Part shown: positions 39,281-54,672 of the stretch, one piece after another
Numbering within the stretch: the first letter of the stretch is position 1
How the letters are laid out: the number at the start of each line of letters is the position of its first letter
Assembly (NCBI GenBank): GCA_963850525.1
Contig: CAWKLQ010000012.1
Coordinates: forward strand, 124,001 to 188,000
Reading direction: 5' to 3'
Length of the DNA: 64,000 bases
From: JAEMQF01 sp963850525
GTDB taxonomy: Bacteria; Pseudomonadota; Gammaproteobacteria; Burkholderiales; Burkholderiaceae_C
Made by a program: the position numbers and the translations under genes
Notes under the pieces: model-generated
What the model was told of the DNA's origin: nothing
Database searches by the model: none
Seen by the model: only the letters and a program-made list of their open reading frames with translations

Positions 39281-41395
39281 TCAGGTTTCGGCACTCGCCA
39301 GTGCGGGGTCGGCGGGACGGCGGGTGGCGAGCATGAAGAAGACGCCGCACAGCGCCACCGCAGCGCCGCCCCAGACAAAGGCATCGCGGTAGCCGACCGT
39401 GAGCACGAGTGCGGCGGCAAGCAGGGGGCCGACGGCGTTGCCGAAGCGCTCGAGCAAGCGGTACACGCCGTACACGGAGGGCTCGCCCAACGCGGCGACT
39501 TCGGCCTCGCAGTGTTCGCGCACCAGCGCGCTTTGCGCGGCGATGGACAGCGACTGGCCCAGACCGACGAGAAAGATCGCCGCGAAGACCCAGAGCGCGC
39601 CGCCGCCGAACAGCAGCAACAGGCCCCCGGAACCCGAAATGAAGAGGCCCGCACACACCAGGTTCTCCATGCGCTCGCGCGTCGTCGCCAGGGCCGCGGC
39701 GATGGGCGTGCCCAGCACCATCATGACGGCGTAAACCATCAGAATGCGCCCCACCACCGACTGCGAGCTCCCGAGGTCCAGCAGATACAGCGGCACCAGA
39801 TAAAAGCACATACCGGTGAGCAGCGCCTTGGCGGGGATCGCCGCCAAGCCAGTGAGCGTCATGAAGCGCCGGTTCAACAACAGCGCGCCGAACTCGCGCC
39901 AAGTGGGTGCGCGTGCCGGCGTGGCCTGCGGATTCGCGGCCACCGGCTCGGGCAGCTGCTGAATCGCCACCAGCGACAACAGCGCGAGCAGCGCCGCCAC
40001 ACCCAGCGTGAGGCGCTCGCCGATGTTGTCGGCCAGGATGCCGCCGATCGAGGGCCCGCACACCGACGCGACCATGATCGCGCCGATGAACAGGGCGAAG
40101 CTGCGCGCCCGGCTCGCGCCGATCGAGTGCTCCAGGACATGCGCCTGCGCAGCGACGAACACCATCGCGTAGCCGATCGCGCACAGCGACCGCCAGACCA
40201 GCAAGTCGAGCACCGTCCCGGCGAAGGCGCTGGCGACGAAGCCGAAGGCGGCCGTGCCGGCGCCGATGAGCATCGCGTGGCGCGGGCCGACGCGTTGGCT
40301 GTAAGCGCCCAGGAAGGGCTGGGCGAGCGCGACGATGAGCATGAACAGCACGATCGGCAGGCCGACGACGACCGCTGGCGAGAGCCAGGGAATCGGGACA
40401 AGCAGGCTCTTGATGTAGCCGGGCAGGAAGGGCCGCGTCAGCTCCTCGGCGAGGATGAAGACGAACAGCGGCGCACGGATCTTCGCGAGCAGACCGTCGT
40501 CGTGGCGTTCGGCCGGGTCGGCGGCGCCGAAGCGGTAACGCTGCGCCAGGTTCTGCAGGCCGCGCGTCGCCGCCGCCAGGCCGGGCGGGCGTTCGTGGGC
40601 GGGCGCGCGCCGGCCCGCTTCGATGTCGCGTGCGAGGATTTCGTACGCTGAATTCACCTTCAGGCGCAGGCTCTCGAGCAAACGATGCACAGGCCCGAAC
40701 GCCGCGTCCGCTGCGGACGTGCGCGCTGCCGCGAAGTTGCCCGCGCCGCCGCGTTCGATGGTCGTGCCCAGCGCTTTGAGTTCGGCTTCGAGCCGGGTTC
40801 CGGCAATGAAGTTGAGCAGCTCGAGCGTGAAGAACAGCGCCACGATGAGCACCACCAGCACGTCGAACAGCATGTCCAGGATGATGCGGTCGACAAAGCC
40901 CACGTCGACCCCGATGTGCAGCATGCCCACCGCATGCTGCGCCGCATTGATGGGCATGCTGACGACGTACTGCGAACCCAGGCGCGTCGCCTGCGCCGGC
41001 AGGCCTGACGGCGTGCTCGCCAGCACCGCAGGATTTCGAAAGTGAGCATCGGCCCCGGGCGGCGCCTTGAAGCGCTGGTAGAGGATGGCGCCTGTCGTGT
41101 CCGTCACCGCGATGTAGGCGATGTCGGGAATCAGACCCTTCAATTCGTCGAAGGTCTGTTCGACACCGTACAGCTCGCGAAAGCCGATGTTGTATTCCAT
41201 CGCCTTGAGCACGAGGTTGCGTGCCGACGCGCCGCCGCTGATCACTTGCTTGGCCATCTCCGGAACGAGAGCCCGCTCGAAGCCGCGGTGCGAGAGGAAG
41301 GCGCTCGCCGCAAGCGCCAGCATCACGACCAGCATCAGCACGCCGGTCAGGCGCAGGTAGATGCCGCGCAGGTAGCGCTGGTTCATCGTCTTCAT
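39281..41395 (-). CDS. sensor-MFS fusion: Cache-like domain joined to a 12-span MFS
   Basis: A 704-residue protein. Span 1 (about residues 15-34), a periplasmic domain of about 135 residues (about 36-170, with ELYGVEQTFDELKGLIPDIAYIAVTDTTGAILYQ, the Cache/PAS-like pattern) and span 2 (about 176-198) are followed by a HAMP-like linker. From about residue 305 a full MFS transporter runs to the end (FVFILAEELTRPFLPGYI, the loop A motif GAYSQRVGPRHAM, and SLCAIGYAMVFVAAQ). A sensor built into a transporter could gate transport by ligand. It overlaps the next upstream gene by 4 bp (ATGA). Confidence 0.8.
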   Translation of the reverse strand: MKTMNQRYLRGIYLRLTGVLMLVVMLALAASAFLSHRGFERALVPEMAKQVISGGASARNLVLKAMEYNIGFRELYGVEQTFDELKGLIPDIAYIAVTDTTGAILYQRFKAPPGADAHFRNPAVLASTPSGLPAQATRLGSQYVVSMPINAAQHAVGMLHIGVDVGFVDRIILDMLFDVLVVLIVALFFTLELLNFIAGTRLEAELKALGTTIERGGAGNFAAARTSAADAAFGPVHRLLESLRLKVNSAYEILARDIEAGRRAPAHERPPGLAAATRGLQNLAQRYRFGAADPAERHDDGLLAKIRAPLFVFILAEELTRPFLPGYIKSLLVPIPWLSPAVVVGLPIVLFMLIVALAQPFLGAYSQRVGPRHAMLIGAGTAAFGFVASAFAGTVLDLLVWRSLCAIGYAMVFVAAQAHVLEHSIGASRARSFALFIGAIMVASVCGPSIGGILADNIGERLTLGVAALLALLSLVAIQQLPEPVAANPQATPARAPTWREFGALLLNRRFMTLTGLAAIPAKALLTGMCFYLVPLYLLDLGSSQSVVGRILMVYAVMMVLGTPIAAALATTRERMENLVCAGLFISGSGGLLLLFGGGALWVFAAIFLVGLGQSLSIAAQSALVREHCEAEVAALGEPSVYGVYRLLERFGNAVGPLLAAALVLTVGYRDAFVWGGAAVALCGVFFMLATRRPADPALASAET

Positions 41396-42159
41396 CGGCG
41401 CGCTCCCTGCTCGAGTTCACTGCGCAGCAGGGCGATTTCGGCCTCTGCGCCGCGCACCCTGTCCATGAAGCGCCGCAGCGCGCGACCGAACGGCCCCTTG
41501 CGCAGGCTCGGGCTGGTTTGTTGCGGATCGCCGGAACGCACCGCCGCCTCCACCGAATCGAAATCGCGCGACACGCCGCTCATCATCATCACCATCGCAA
41601 ACGATGCCAGGACGGCGGCGATCACGAAGACGCCGAACGTGGTGAGCGCAAGTTCGCGGGCGACTGCCGCGGTCGACGCCTTCACCTGTTCGTCCGAGTA
41701 ACGCAGCACGACCCAGCCCAGCAACAGGCCGAAGTTGTTCTCCAGCGCAATGCCGGCCGCCGACTCGGTGCCCGCCTTGACGAACCAGTCTTTGCCGACC
41801 GCCTGGCGTGCCGCGTCGAGCCACGCGGCGGGGATGTTGCGCGCGGCGCGCAGCCGGTCGGTGCTGTACAGCGGCTTGCCTTCCACGTCGAAGACCTCGA
41901 TGCTCAGGATCAGGTCGTCGGTGGCGCGTTCGCGCTCCAGCGTGCCAGGCAGTGTGCCCAGGTCGGCGAACTGCATGCCCAAAGCCAGCGAAGAGCGGAT
42001 GCTGTTTTCGATCGACGAGCCCGTCACCACCAGACGCTCGTTGATGATGCGTTCGGCGTTGCTGCGGTACTTGAAGAAGTTCAGCAGACCCGCCATGCCC
42101 ACTGCAAACAGGCAGACCAGGACCGCCACCATCACCATCTGGGGTCGGGTGCTGTTCAT
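41392..42159 (-). CDS. membrane sensor protein without an output domain
   Basis: A 255-residue protein with a span at about residues 8-28 (MVAVLVCLFAVGMAGLLNFF), a periplasmic domain of about 130 residues (SIEVFDVEGKPLYSTDRLRAA, GTESAAGIALENNFGLLLGWVVL, with the Cache-like pattern of a strand-loop-strand after a long helix), a second span (about 172-192) and a 60-residue cytoplasmic tail that looks like a HAMP plus a short coiled coil. There is no kinase, cyclase or methyl-accepting domain. It is first in the operon. It could act as a subunit of the MFS fusion encoded next. Confidence 0.7.
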   Translation of the reverse strand: MNSTRPQMVMVAVLVCLFAVGMAGLLNFFKYRSNAERIINERLVVTGSSIENSIRSSLALGMQFADLGTLPGTLERERATDDLILSIEVFDVEGKPLYSTDRLRAARNIPAAWLDAARQAVGKDWFVKAGTESAAGIALENNFGLLLGWVVLRYSDEQVKASTAAVARELALTTFGVFVIAAVLASFAMVMMMSGVSRDFDSVEAAVRSGDPQQTSPSLRKGPFGRALRRFMDRVRGAEAEIALLRSELEQGARR

Positions 42160-42439
42160 ATTTGTTGTTCCGAGTTCAGTGCTTCCATGGCCCACCCCGT
42201 TTCGGGCGTTGCCGGTTGTCTGGGTTCTTTTCGGCGCGTCTCGACAGGACTTGAATCCGCGCCACCCTGCGCCGAAACGAGATTGCGCAACGATTCGTGA
42301 AATCTGCTCGCTCAAGGGGGCCTTAACCCTGCCGATATCCAGGGGCAACAAGGAACGGGGAAGGAGCAGTCGTGCCTATCGAGTCATCGTGTGAAGAAGG
42401 GGTTCCGGGTCGTCCGGGGATCGGCGACCAGGGGGGCGT

Positions 42440-43597
42440 ATGAGGTCGGCTGTGAACACCGTCACGATCGCTCGCGACGACGCCACCGGCGATACCGTGC
42501 CGGCGGCGCTTTTCGACCTCGCCTGGGAGCCACCTGCGCCGGGGCGCAGGCGAGTCCTCACCAACTGGAACGACTACATCGCCGTGGCGAGCCAGGTGGT
42601 GGGGCGTTTTCACGGCCAGTACCACCTGAGGCACTTCGACTATCACCATCCGACCCGGTTGCAGCCCGGCACGACACGGCGCTTGAAGCGCCCCTACAAA
42701 GTCAGCGTCGCCTATACCGAGTGGGGCGCTCCGGACGCGCCGCTCGTGATCTGCTGCGGCGGCGTGGCCAGCGTGGCGATGCGCTTCAACTACCTTGCCT
42801 CCGACCTCAAAGAAGACTTCCGCCTGGTGTGCATGGACTGGGTCGGGCGCGGGCGGTCCGGCTGGCTCGCCACCGAGAGCGACTATTCATTGCTGACCTA
42901 CGCCGAACAACTGCGCCAGATGATCGAGCACCTGGGCAGCGGGCCGGTCACGGTGCTCGGCTCGTCGCTCGGCGGCAGCGCCGCAATCGAGGTCGCGGCA
43001 CGGCATCCCAAACTTATCGACCGTCTGATTCTCAACGACGTGGGCCCGCACATCGCGGCGCGGCGCCGGCGCCGGCGCGCTGAAACGCTGGCGCGCCATT
43101 ACGTGTTTCGCGACCCCGCCGACATGCTGCGCCGCATCGGCGCGTCGCAGAAGAACGACGGGCCGGTGAGCGACGACATCCGCTTCAATCTGACGTTCCA
43201 CCAGACCCGCTGGTCCGACGAAGAGGGCGGGCGCGTCTATCGCCATGACGTGCGCGCCTTGCAGGCGTACCGCCGCGACGCGCAAAAAAGTCTGCAGCAG
43301 TGGGAGCAGTGGAAAGGCGTGCGCTGCCCGGTTCTGCTGGTGCACGGCATGATGTCCGACGTGCTGTTCGAGCCGACGATGCGGCGCATGGCGCGCGGCA
43401 AGGACTTGACGCTGATGCACCTTCCCGACACCGGCCACGCGCCGCTGCTCGCCGACCGCAACCAGATCTCCTTTTTGCGCGACTGGTTGCTCGGCAACGG
43501 CGCCGCCGAGCGCGAGTGGACCGTGCTGCACGGACCCGCGCGCGAGCGGCACCCGGGAACCCCCGTTCACTTCGCTCCGGCGAGCGTCTTGCGTTGA
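42440..43597 (+). CDS. alpha/beta hydrolase
   Basis: A 385-residue protein. From about residue 85 it has the alpha/beta-hydrolase fold: MDWVGRGRSGWL, the nucleophile elbow G-S-S-L-G-G (VTVLGSSLGGSAAIEVAARHP), LLVHGMMSDVLFEPTMRRMA (acid region) and DTGHAPLLAD (catalytic His). The first 80 residues are an uncommon extension. Residues 205-215 contain a run of Arg (AARRRRRRAE). It probably acts as an esterase or hydrolase of unknown substrate. No SD is clear upstream of ATG 42440. Confidence 0.8.
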   Translation: MRSAVNTVTIARDDATGDTVPAALFDLAWEPPAPGRRRVLTNWNDYIAVASQVVGRFHGQYHLRHFDYHHPTRLQPGTTRRLKRPYKVSVAYTEWGAPDAPLVICCGGVASVAMRFNYLASDLKEDFRLVCMDWVGRGRSGWLATESDYSLLTYAEQLRQMIEHLGSGPVTVLGSSLGGSAAIEVAARHPKLIDRLILNDVGPHIAARRRRRRAETLARHYVFRDPADMLRRIGASQKNDGPVSDDIRFNLTFHQTRWSDEEGGRVYRHDVRALQAYRRDAQKSLQQWEQWKGVRCPVLLVHGMMSDVLFEPTMRRMARGKDLTLMHLPDTGHAPLLADRNQISFLRDWLLGNGAAEREWTVLHGPARERHPGTPVHFAPASVLR

Positions 43598-43626
43598 AGG
43601 CGCGGACCATGCGATCCACTCTCAAC

Positions 43627-43674
43627 TGTCATCCCGGCGAAGGATCACCTCCTTCGGCTTCGCGGATGACGGAT
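43627..43674. repeat. short variant of the palindromic repeat
   Basis: TGTCATCCCGGCGAAGGATC and CTTCGGCTTCGCGGATGACG form an imperfect hairpin. It is a shorter relative of the CGTCATCCCGG family between two genes. Confidence 0.6.
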
Positions 43675-43690
43675 CAAGCGAATCCTGCCC

Positions 43691-44253
43691 ATGCCATCGA
43701 TGCATCTGACTTTTCTGCGGCACGGCGCGACCGCGCCCAACCTGCAGGGACTGCGCTGCGGGGGTGACCTCGACGCACCGCTCACCGAGCTCGGGCGGCT
43801 CCAGGCAACGCAGGCGGCGCTGCGCATCCTCGAGTTGCGCATCAGCGTGGGCGTGATCGTCACGAGCCGGCTCTCGCGCACCCGTGAGACGGCGCAAATC
43901 GTCAGCCGAATCCTGCACGGCGTGGAGATCGCCATCGAACCGGCGTTTGCAGAGCGCCGGCTCGGTGCGTGGAATCTGCAACCCGTCGCGGAAACCGAAG
44001 AGCCGCTGCGCCAGGGTTTGACGCCTCCAGGCGGCGAAGCGAACCTCGAATTTGTCGAACGCATCGGCGCCGCACTTCAAGGGTGGTTGCCGCGCCTGCC
44101 CGAGCAACCGTTGCTCGTTGGCAGCAAGGGCGTGGCACGCGTGCTGCGCGAGTTGACCGGGCCGCAGCCGCCGCGCCAACCCTTGGCCAACGGTGCGCTC
44201 GCGCACTTCGATCTGACGGCTTTTGCGCGGCGCTGCGCCGCGGCCTGCCCGGT

Positions 44254-44257
<4 letters not shown>
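43691..44257 (+). CDS. histidine phosphatase-family protein
   Basis: A 188-residue protein with the phospho-accepting R-H-G motif near the N terminus (LTFLRHGATAPNLQGLRCGG), TELGRLQATQAAL, VIVTSRLSRTRETAQIV and an ERRLGAWNLQP motif, as in phosphoglycerate-mutase-like and cobalamin-pathway phosphatases. The usual second catalytic His near the C terminus is replaced (LLVGSKGVARVL in the place of VSHGG), so catalysis may be impaired or altered. Its stop overlaps the start of the kinase (ATGA), so it belongs to the signalling operon. Confidence 0.8.
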
Positions 44258-47261
<3,004 letters not shown>

Positions 47262-47265
<4 letters not shown>

Positions 47266-49397
47266 CACGCACGCCCTGCGTCCTGGTGGTCGACGACGAC
47301 GCAGCCACGCGCCTGCTGGTGCGCGCGACGCTTTCCCGCACTGGCCTGCAGATCGTCGAAGCCGAAGACGGCGCGCACGCCCTGGAATCTGCCAAGGCGC
47401 GCCTTCCCGACCTGGTGCTGATGGACGTGAGCATGCCCGTGATGGACGGCTTTCGCGCCTGCGAGCTGCTGCGCAAGTTGCCCGGTGGCGGCCGCGTGCC
47501 TGTGGTCATGATGACCGGGCTGGACGACGTGGAGTCGATCGATCGCGCGTTCGAAGTCGGCGCGAGCGACTTCCTGACCAAGCCCATCCATTGGACGCTG
47601 CTCGCGCACCGCGTGCGCTACATCCTGCGCGCCAGCGCCGCGATCCACGACATCGAACGGCACCGGCACCGCCTGTCCAACGCCCAGCGCATCGGCGACA
47701 TGGGCGACTGGGCGTGGAACGTCGCGTCAGACCAGGTGGTTCCGTCGGAACAGGCGTGGCACATCCTGGGGGTGGACGCCGCGCCGGGCGAGTTGTGCAG
47801 CGACGCGTTCCTCGCCACCGTGCACGCGGAGGACGCGCCGCGTGTGCGCGAAGCCTTCGCCAACGCGATTGCCGGTGGCAGCGGCCTGACGATCGAATGC
47901 CGCATCGTGCAGGCGAGCGGCGAACTGCGCCATGTGCGCCAGCAGGTCGAGGTGCTGGAGCGCGACGCCGCGGGGCGCGCGCTGCAGCTCGCCGGCGCAG
48001 TGCACGACGTGACGCGGCGCAAGGACGCGGAAGAACAGATCCGCCGTCTGGCTTACTTCGACTCGCTCACCGGACTGCCGAATCGGCTGATGTTCAACGA
48101 GCAGTTGCACAAGGTGATCGCCAACGCGGATCGGCGCCGCGAGCAGGTGGCGGTGCTGTTCATCGACCTCGATCACTTCAAGCGAGTCAATGACACGCTC
48201 GGCCACAGCGCCGGCGACGAACTGCTCAAGATCGTGAGCACACGCCTGTCGAATTCGTTGCGCCCGCTCGATTCGGTGAGCCGCGCCGGGGCCGAGCCGC
48301 AGGCTTACAGCATCGCTCGCCTGGGCGGTGATGAATTCATCGTGATGCTGGGCGAACTGCACGATCCGGCAGACGCCGCGACGGTGGCGAACCGGCTCGT
48401 CGATGCCTTGACCCAGGCGGTCACGATCCAGGGCACGGAATTGTTCGTGGGCGCGAGCATCGGTGTGGCTGTCTACCCGGGCGACGGCGCCGACATCGAC
48501 ACGCTGCTGAAGAACGCCGACACGGCGATGTACCGCGCCAAGGAGGCCGGGCGCGGCGGCGTGCGGTTCTACGACGCGTCGATGAACGCGCTCTCGCTGG
48601 AACGCCTGGGCACCGAGACCTTGCTGCGCCATGCGCTGGACCGCAATCAGTTCGTGCTGCACTTTCAGCCGCGCTATTCGCTGGCGACGGGGCGCATCGT
48701 CGGCGCCGAGGCGCTGATCCGCTGGCAGCACCCGCAGCGCGGTCTGTTGCCTCCGGGCGAGTTCATCGCCCTGGCCGAAGAAGCGCACCTGATCATTCCC
48801 ATGGGCGAATGGGCCATCGCCGAAGCCTGCCGCTGCAGCGCGGCTTGGCGGCGCGCCGGGCTGAAGCCGGGCCGCGTTGCCGTGAACCTGGCGGCCAGCC
48901 ATCTGCGCGAGCCCAGCCTGCCCGACAAGGTGGCGGCGCTGTTGCGCGAGCATGCCGTGCCCGCCGACGGCATCGAGGTCGAAGTCACCGAGTCGATGCT
49001 GATGGCCGACCCCGAATTGAGCGTCACCACGGCGCGCCGCCTCAAAGCCATCGGCGTGCACCTGTCGATCGACGATTTCGGGACCGGGTATTCGTCGCTC
49101 AGCTACTTGAAACGCCTGCCGATCTCGGCGCTGAAAATCGATCAGTCGTTCGTCCGCGACCTCGCGACCGACCCGGACGACGCGGCCATCATCACCGCCA
49201 TCATCGCGATGGCTCACACCTTGAAGCTCGCGGTGGTTGCCGAGGGCGTGGAAACGCTGGCGCAGCGAACCTTCCTCGCCACGCATGGGTGCGACGAATT
49301 CCAGGGCTTCCTCGGCAGCCCGCCGCTCAGCGCCGACGAATTTGCGCAGCTGCTGGAACGCCACGACGCGCCCGCCGGGCTGGCCTTGCCCGCCTAA
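47262..49397 (+). CDS. REC-PAS-GGDEF-EAL cyclic-di-GMP regulator
   Basis: A 711-residue protein. The REC domain has D55 in VLMDVSMPVMDG, then a PAS-like region (about 145-255), then GGDEF with an intact motif at 355-359 (RLGGDEFIVML) and an EAL domain beginning with E483-A-L (GAEALIRWQHP). The DFGTGYSSLSYL and DQSFVRDL metal-site motifs are intact. Both diguanylate cyclase and phosphodiesterase sites look complete, so net activity cannot be predicted. The ATG lies inside the kinase stop (ATGA), so the kinase's Hpt is the likely donor to D55. Confidence 0.93.
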
Positions 49398-49522
49398 ACC
49401 CGCAGCGCCGGCAGCGCCGGCAGCGATTCCGCCGCGGAATAGCAGTTATCGCGGTACCGGGCTTGCCGGCGTGCGACTTGCACGCCAACATCGGCTCCAT
49501 CAAATTTTGAGGAGACGACACG

Positions 49523-51299
<1,777 letters not shown>

Positions 51300-51363
51300 T
51301 GGGCATCGTCGCGCTTCGCCGACAATCGCCGCCGACGCAACCAGAACTTCTCGGAGACCAGAC

Positions 51364-52258
51364 ATGGCATCACTCAAAATCGGCTTCATCGGCCTGGGCA
51401 TCATGGGCGCGCCGATGGCGGGCCACCTCATCAAGGCCGGGCACGCGCTGTTCGTGCACACGCGCGGCAAGCTGCGCGCGGAGATCGCCGAATCGAGCGC
51501 CAAACAATGCGCGAGCGCGAAGGCGGTGGCGGAGTCCGCCGACATCGTGTTCTTGATGCTGCCCGACACGCCCGACGTCGAGACGGTGCTGTTCGGCGAG
51601 AACGGCGTGGCCAGTGGTCTGAGCAAGGGCAAGACGGTGATCGACATGAGCTCGATCTCGCCGATCGAAACCAAGAAGTTCGCCGCCAGGATCAACGCGC
51701 TCGGCTGCGACTACCTCGACGCGCCGGTGTCGGGCGGCGAAGTCGGCGCGAAGGCGGCGAGCCTCACCATCATGGTGGGCGCGAGCGAAGCCGCATTCGC
51801 GCGCATCAAGCCGCTGTTCGAGCTGATGGGCAAGAACATCACGCTCGTCGGTGGCAACGGCGACGGCCAGACGTGCAAGGTGGCGAACCAGATCATCGTC
51901 GCGCTGAACATCGCCGCGGTGAGCGAAGCGCTCGTGTTCGCAGCGAAGGCCGGCGCCGACCCGGCCAAGGTGCGCCAGGCGCTGATGGGCGGCTTCGCCG
52001 CGAGCCGCATCCTCGAGGTGCACGGCGAGCGCATGATCAAGCGCACCTTCAACCCGGGGTTTCGCATCGGCTTGCACCAGAAAGACTTGAGCCTGGCGTT
52101 GGCCGGTGCGCGCGCGCTCGGCGTCGGCGCTGCCGCAAACCGCAGGCGCCGCGCAACTCATGCAGGTGTGCGCGGCGAACGGCATGCAGGATCTCGATCA
52201 CTCGGCGCTGGTGCGCGCGCTCGAGCTGATGGCGAACCACGAAGTCGCGAAAGCGTGA
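51364..52258 (+). pseudogene. 2-hydroxy-3-oxopropionate (tartronate semialdehyde) reductase, frameshifted
   Basis: The N-terminal frame has GFIGLGIMGAPMAGHLI (NADH-binding loop), DAPVSGGEVGAKAASLTIMVG and NQIIVALNIAAVSEALV with the conserved GxxxK-type Lys region (GLHQKDL). At about 52126-52131 (GTCGGCGCTG) one extra base shifts the frame. The correct continuation reads LPQTAGAAQLMQVCAANGMQ then LDHSALVRALELMANHEVAKA and stops at 52258. The length is 298 codons plus one base. It reduces tartronate semialdehyde to D-glycerate, the step after Gcl. Confidence 0.9.
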
Positions 52259-52261
52259 AAC

Positions 52262-52344
52262 CGTCATCCCGGCGCAAGCCGGGATCCACTGCTGGCAGAA
52301 ACGCCGACGCTGGCCCATGATCCCGGCTTGCGCCGGGATGACAT
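52262..52344. repeat. palindromic repeat
   Basis: CGTCATCCCGGCGCAAGCCG at the left and CGGCTTGCGCCGGGATGACA at the right, 83 bp in all. It lies between the reductase stop and the kinase start and forms a hairpin. Confidence 0.85.
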
Positions 52345-52363
52345 GACTGGGCGCTTGCATGAC

Positions 52364-53672
<1,309 letters not shown>

Positions 53673-53703
53673 CCGAACGGCACGGATATTGCGTATTGCG
53701 TGG

Positions 53704-54348
53704 GTGGTCACTTCATCATCCCCCGACACTGACGACGCGGTCACGGACCCTGCAGACACCAGGCCGCTGCGCGTCTTGCTGATCGACGATGGCGCGCACC
53801 GCGTCAACCTGATCCGCGACGAGCTGGCGCGGCAAGGGCACCTCGTCGTGGGTGTTCTCGACTCCGCCGTCCTGGTGCACGACTGCGTGCTGCGCCTGCA
53901 ACCCGACGTTGTGATCGTCGACTGCGAGTCGCCGACGCGCGACACGCTGGAGCACCTCAGTGCCGTGTCGGCGACGAATCCGCGGCCGGTCGTCGTTTTC
54001 AGCGAGGACCCGGCGCAGGAGCCGATGCAGCTCGCGCTGCAGGCGGGCGTCAGCGCCTACGTGGTGGCGGGCTTGCAGCCGCAGCGGCTGCTGCCGGTGC
54101 TGCAAGTCGCGATCGCGCGCTTCGAGCAGGACCGGGCGCTTCGCGGGCAACTCGAGATGGCGCAGGCGCAACTGTCCGAGCGCAAACACGTTGATCGTGC
54201 CAAGGGCATTCTGATGAGCGAATTCGGCCTGTCCGAGGAGCAGGCGTTCCAGCACTTGCGCAAGCTCGCCATGGACCGCGGGCAGCGCATCGCGGCGGTT
54301 GCCGAGCGCATCGTCGATGCGCGCAACCTGCTGCGTCCGGCGGGTTGA
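53704..54348 (+). CDS. nasT: ANTAR-domain antiterminator NasT
   Basis: About 214 residues: a pseudo-receiver domain (VLLIDDGAHRVNLIRDEL, DVVIVDCESPTRDTLEHL, AGVSAYVVAGL) and a C-terminal ANTAR three-helix RNA-binding domain (SERKHVDRAKGILMSEFGLSEEQAFQHLRKLAMDRGQRIAAVAERIV). This is NasT, which binds dual-hairpin leader RNAs and prevents termination upstream of nitrate genes. Such a leader follows at 54549. NasT is normally held inactive by NasS; no nasS is here. The start is uncertain: GTG 53704 is used, TTG 53689 is possible, and neither has a good SD. Confidence 0.85.
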   Translation: MVTSSSPDTDDAVTDPADTRPLRVLLIDDGAHRVNLIRDELARQGHLVVGVLDSAVLVHDCVLRLQPDVVIVDCESPTRDTLEHLSAVSATNPRPVVVFSEDPAQEPMQLALQAGVSAYVVAGLQPQRLLPVLQVAIARFEQDRALRGQLEMAQAQLSERKHVDRAKGILMSEFGLSEEQAFQHLRKLAMDRGQRIAAVAERIVDARNLLRPAG

Positions 54349-54548
54349 GCGCCCCCCGGCGGGCCGCTCCGACGGGAATGAGCCCAACGGCGAAGCCTTG
54401 CTGATTCGCCGCGCCTGACCCGTCGATTCGTTGTTGCAGCGCACCATCGAAGGGCAACACGGGGCCCTTGTGGTGCGGCGCCGTGATTCCAGCACGCCGC
54501 ACGCGCCGAAATCGCTGGCACGCGATATGCGTACTAACCCGCAGGCAG

Positions 54549-54597
54549 CAAGCGCAATGGCGTGTTTGGTGCATCCGGCTCGGGCAAAGGCGTCCGA
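54549..54597 (+). ncRNA. ANTAR (NasT) dual-hairpin RNA motif
   Basis: P1: CAAGCGC (54549-54555) pairs with GTGTTTG (54562-54568) around the hexaloop AATGGC. P2: TCGGGC (54580-54585) pairs with GTCCGA (54592-54597) around the hexaloop AAAGGC. Both loops have A at position 1 and G at position 4, the ANTAR target rule. The spacer is 11 nt. Confidence 0.85.
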
Positions 54598-54653
54598 CTC
54601 GCAACGGTTCACGGATCCCTGTGGCCTTGCAGTCTCGACGCCTTTTTCTTTTG
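54586..54653 (+). terminator. intrinsic terminator overlapping ANTAR hairpin P2
   Basis: AAAGGCGTC (54586-54594) pairs with GACGCCTTT (54637-54645), followed by TTCTTTT. The left arm is the loop and 3' side of P2, so P2 and the terminator cannot form together. Binding of NasT to P1-P2 would allow read-through to nrtA. It lies 20 bp before the nrtA start. Confidence 0.85.
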
Positions 54654-54672
54654 GATTTCTTGGGAGCAATCT

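Larger units (their letters stand above)
54349..54672 (+). promoter_or_regulatory. nrt operon leader region
   Basis: A 324-bp gap between nasT and nrtA. The first 150 bp hold GC-rich short inverted repeats (GGCGGGCCGC; a stem GGGCAA...; GGTGCGGCGCCG) that could end the nasT transcript, and probably the promoter for nrtA. The last 125 bp are the ANTAR RNA motif and terminator listed separately. Confidence 0.6.
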
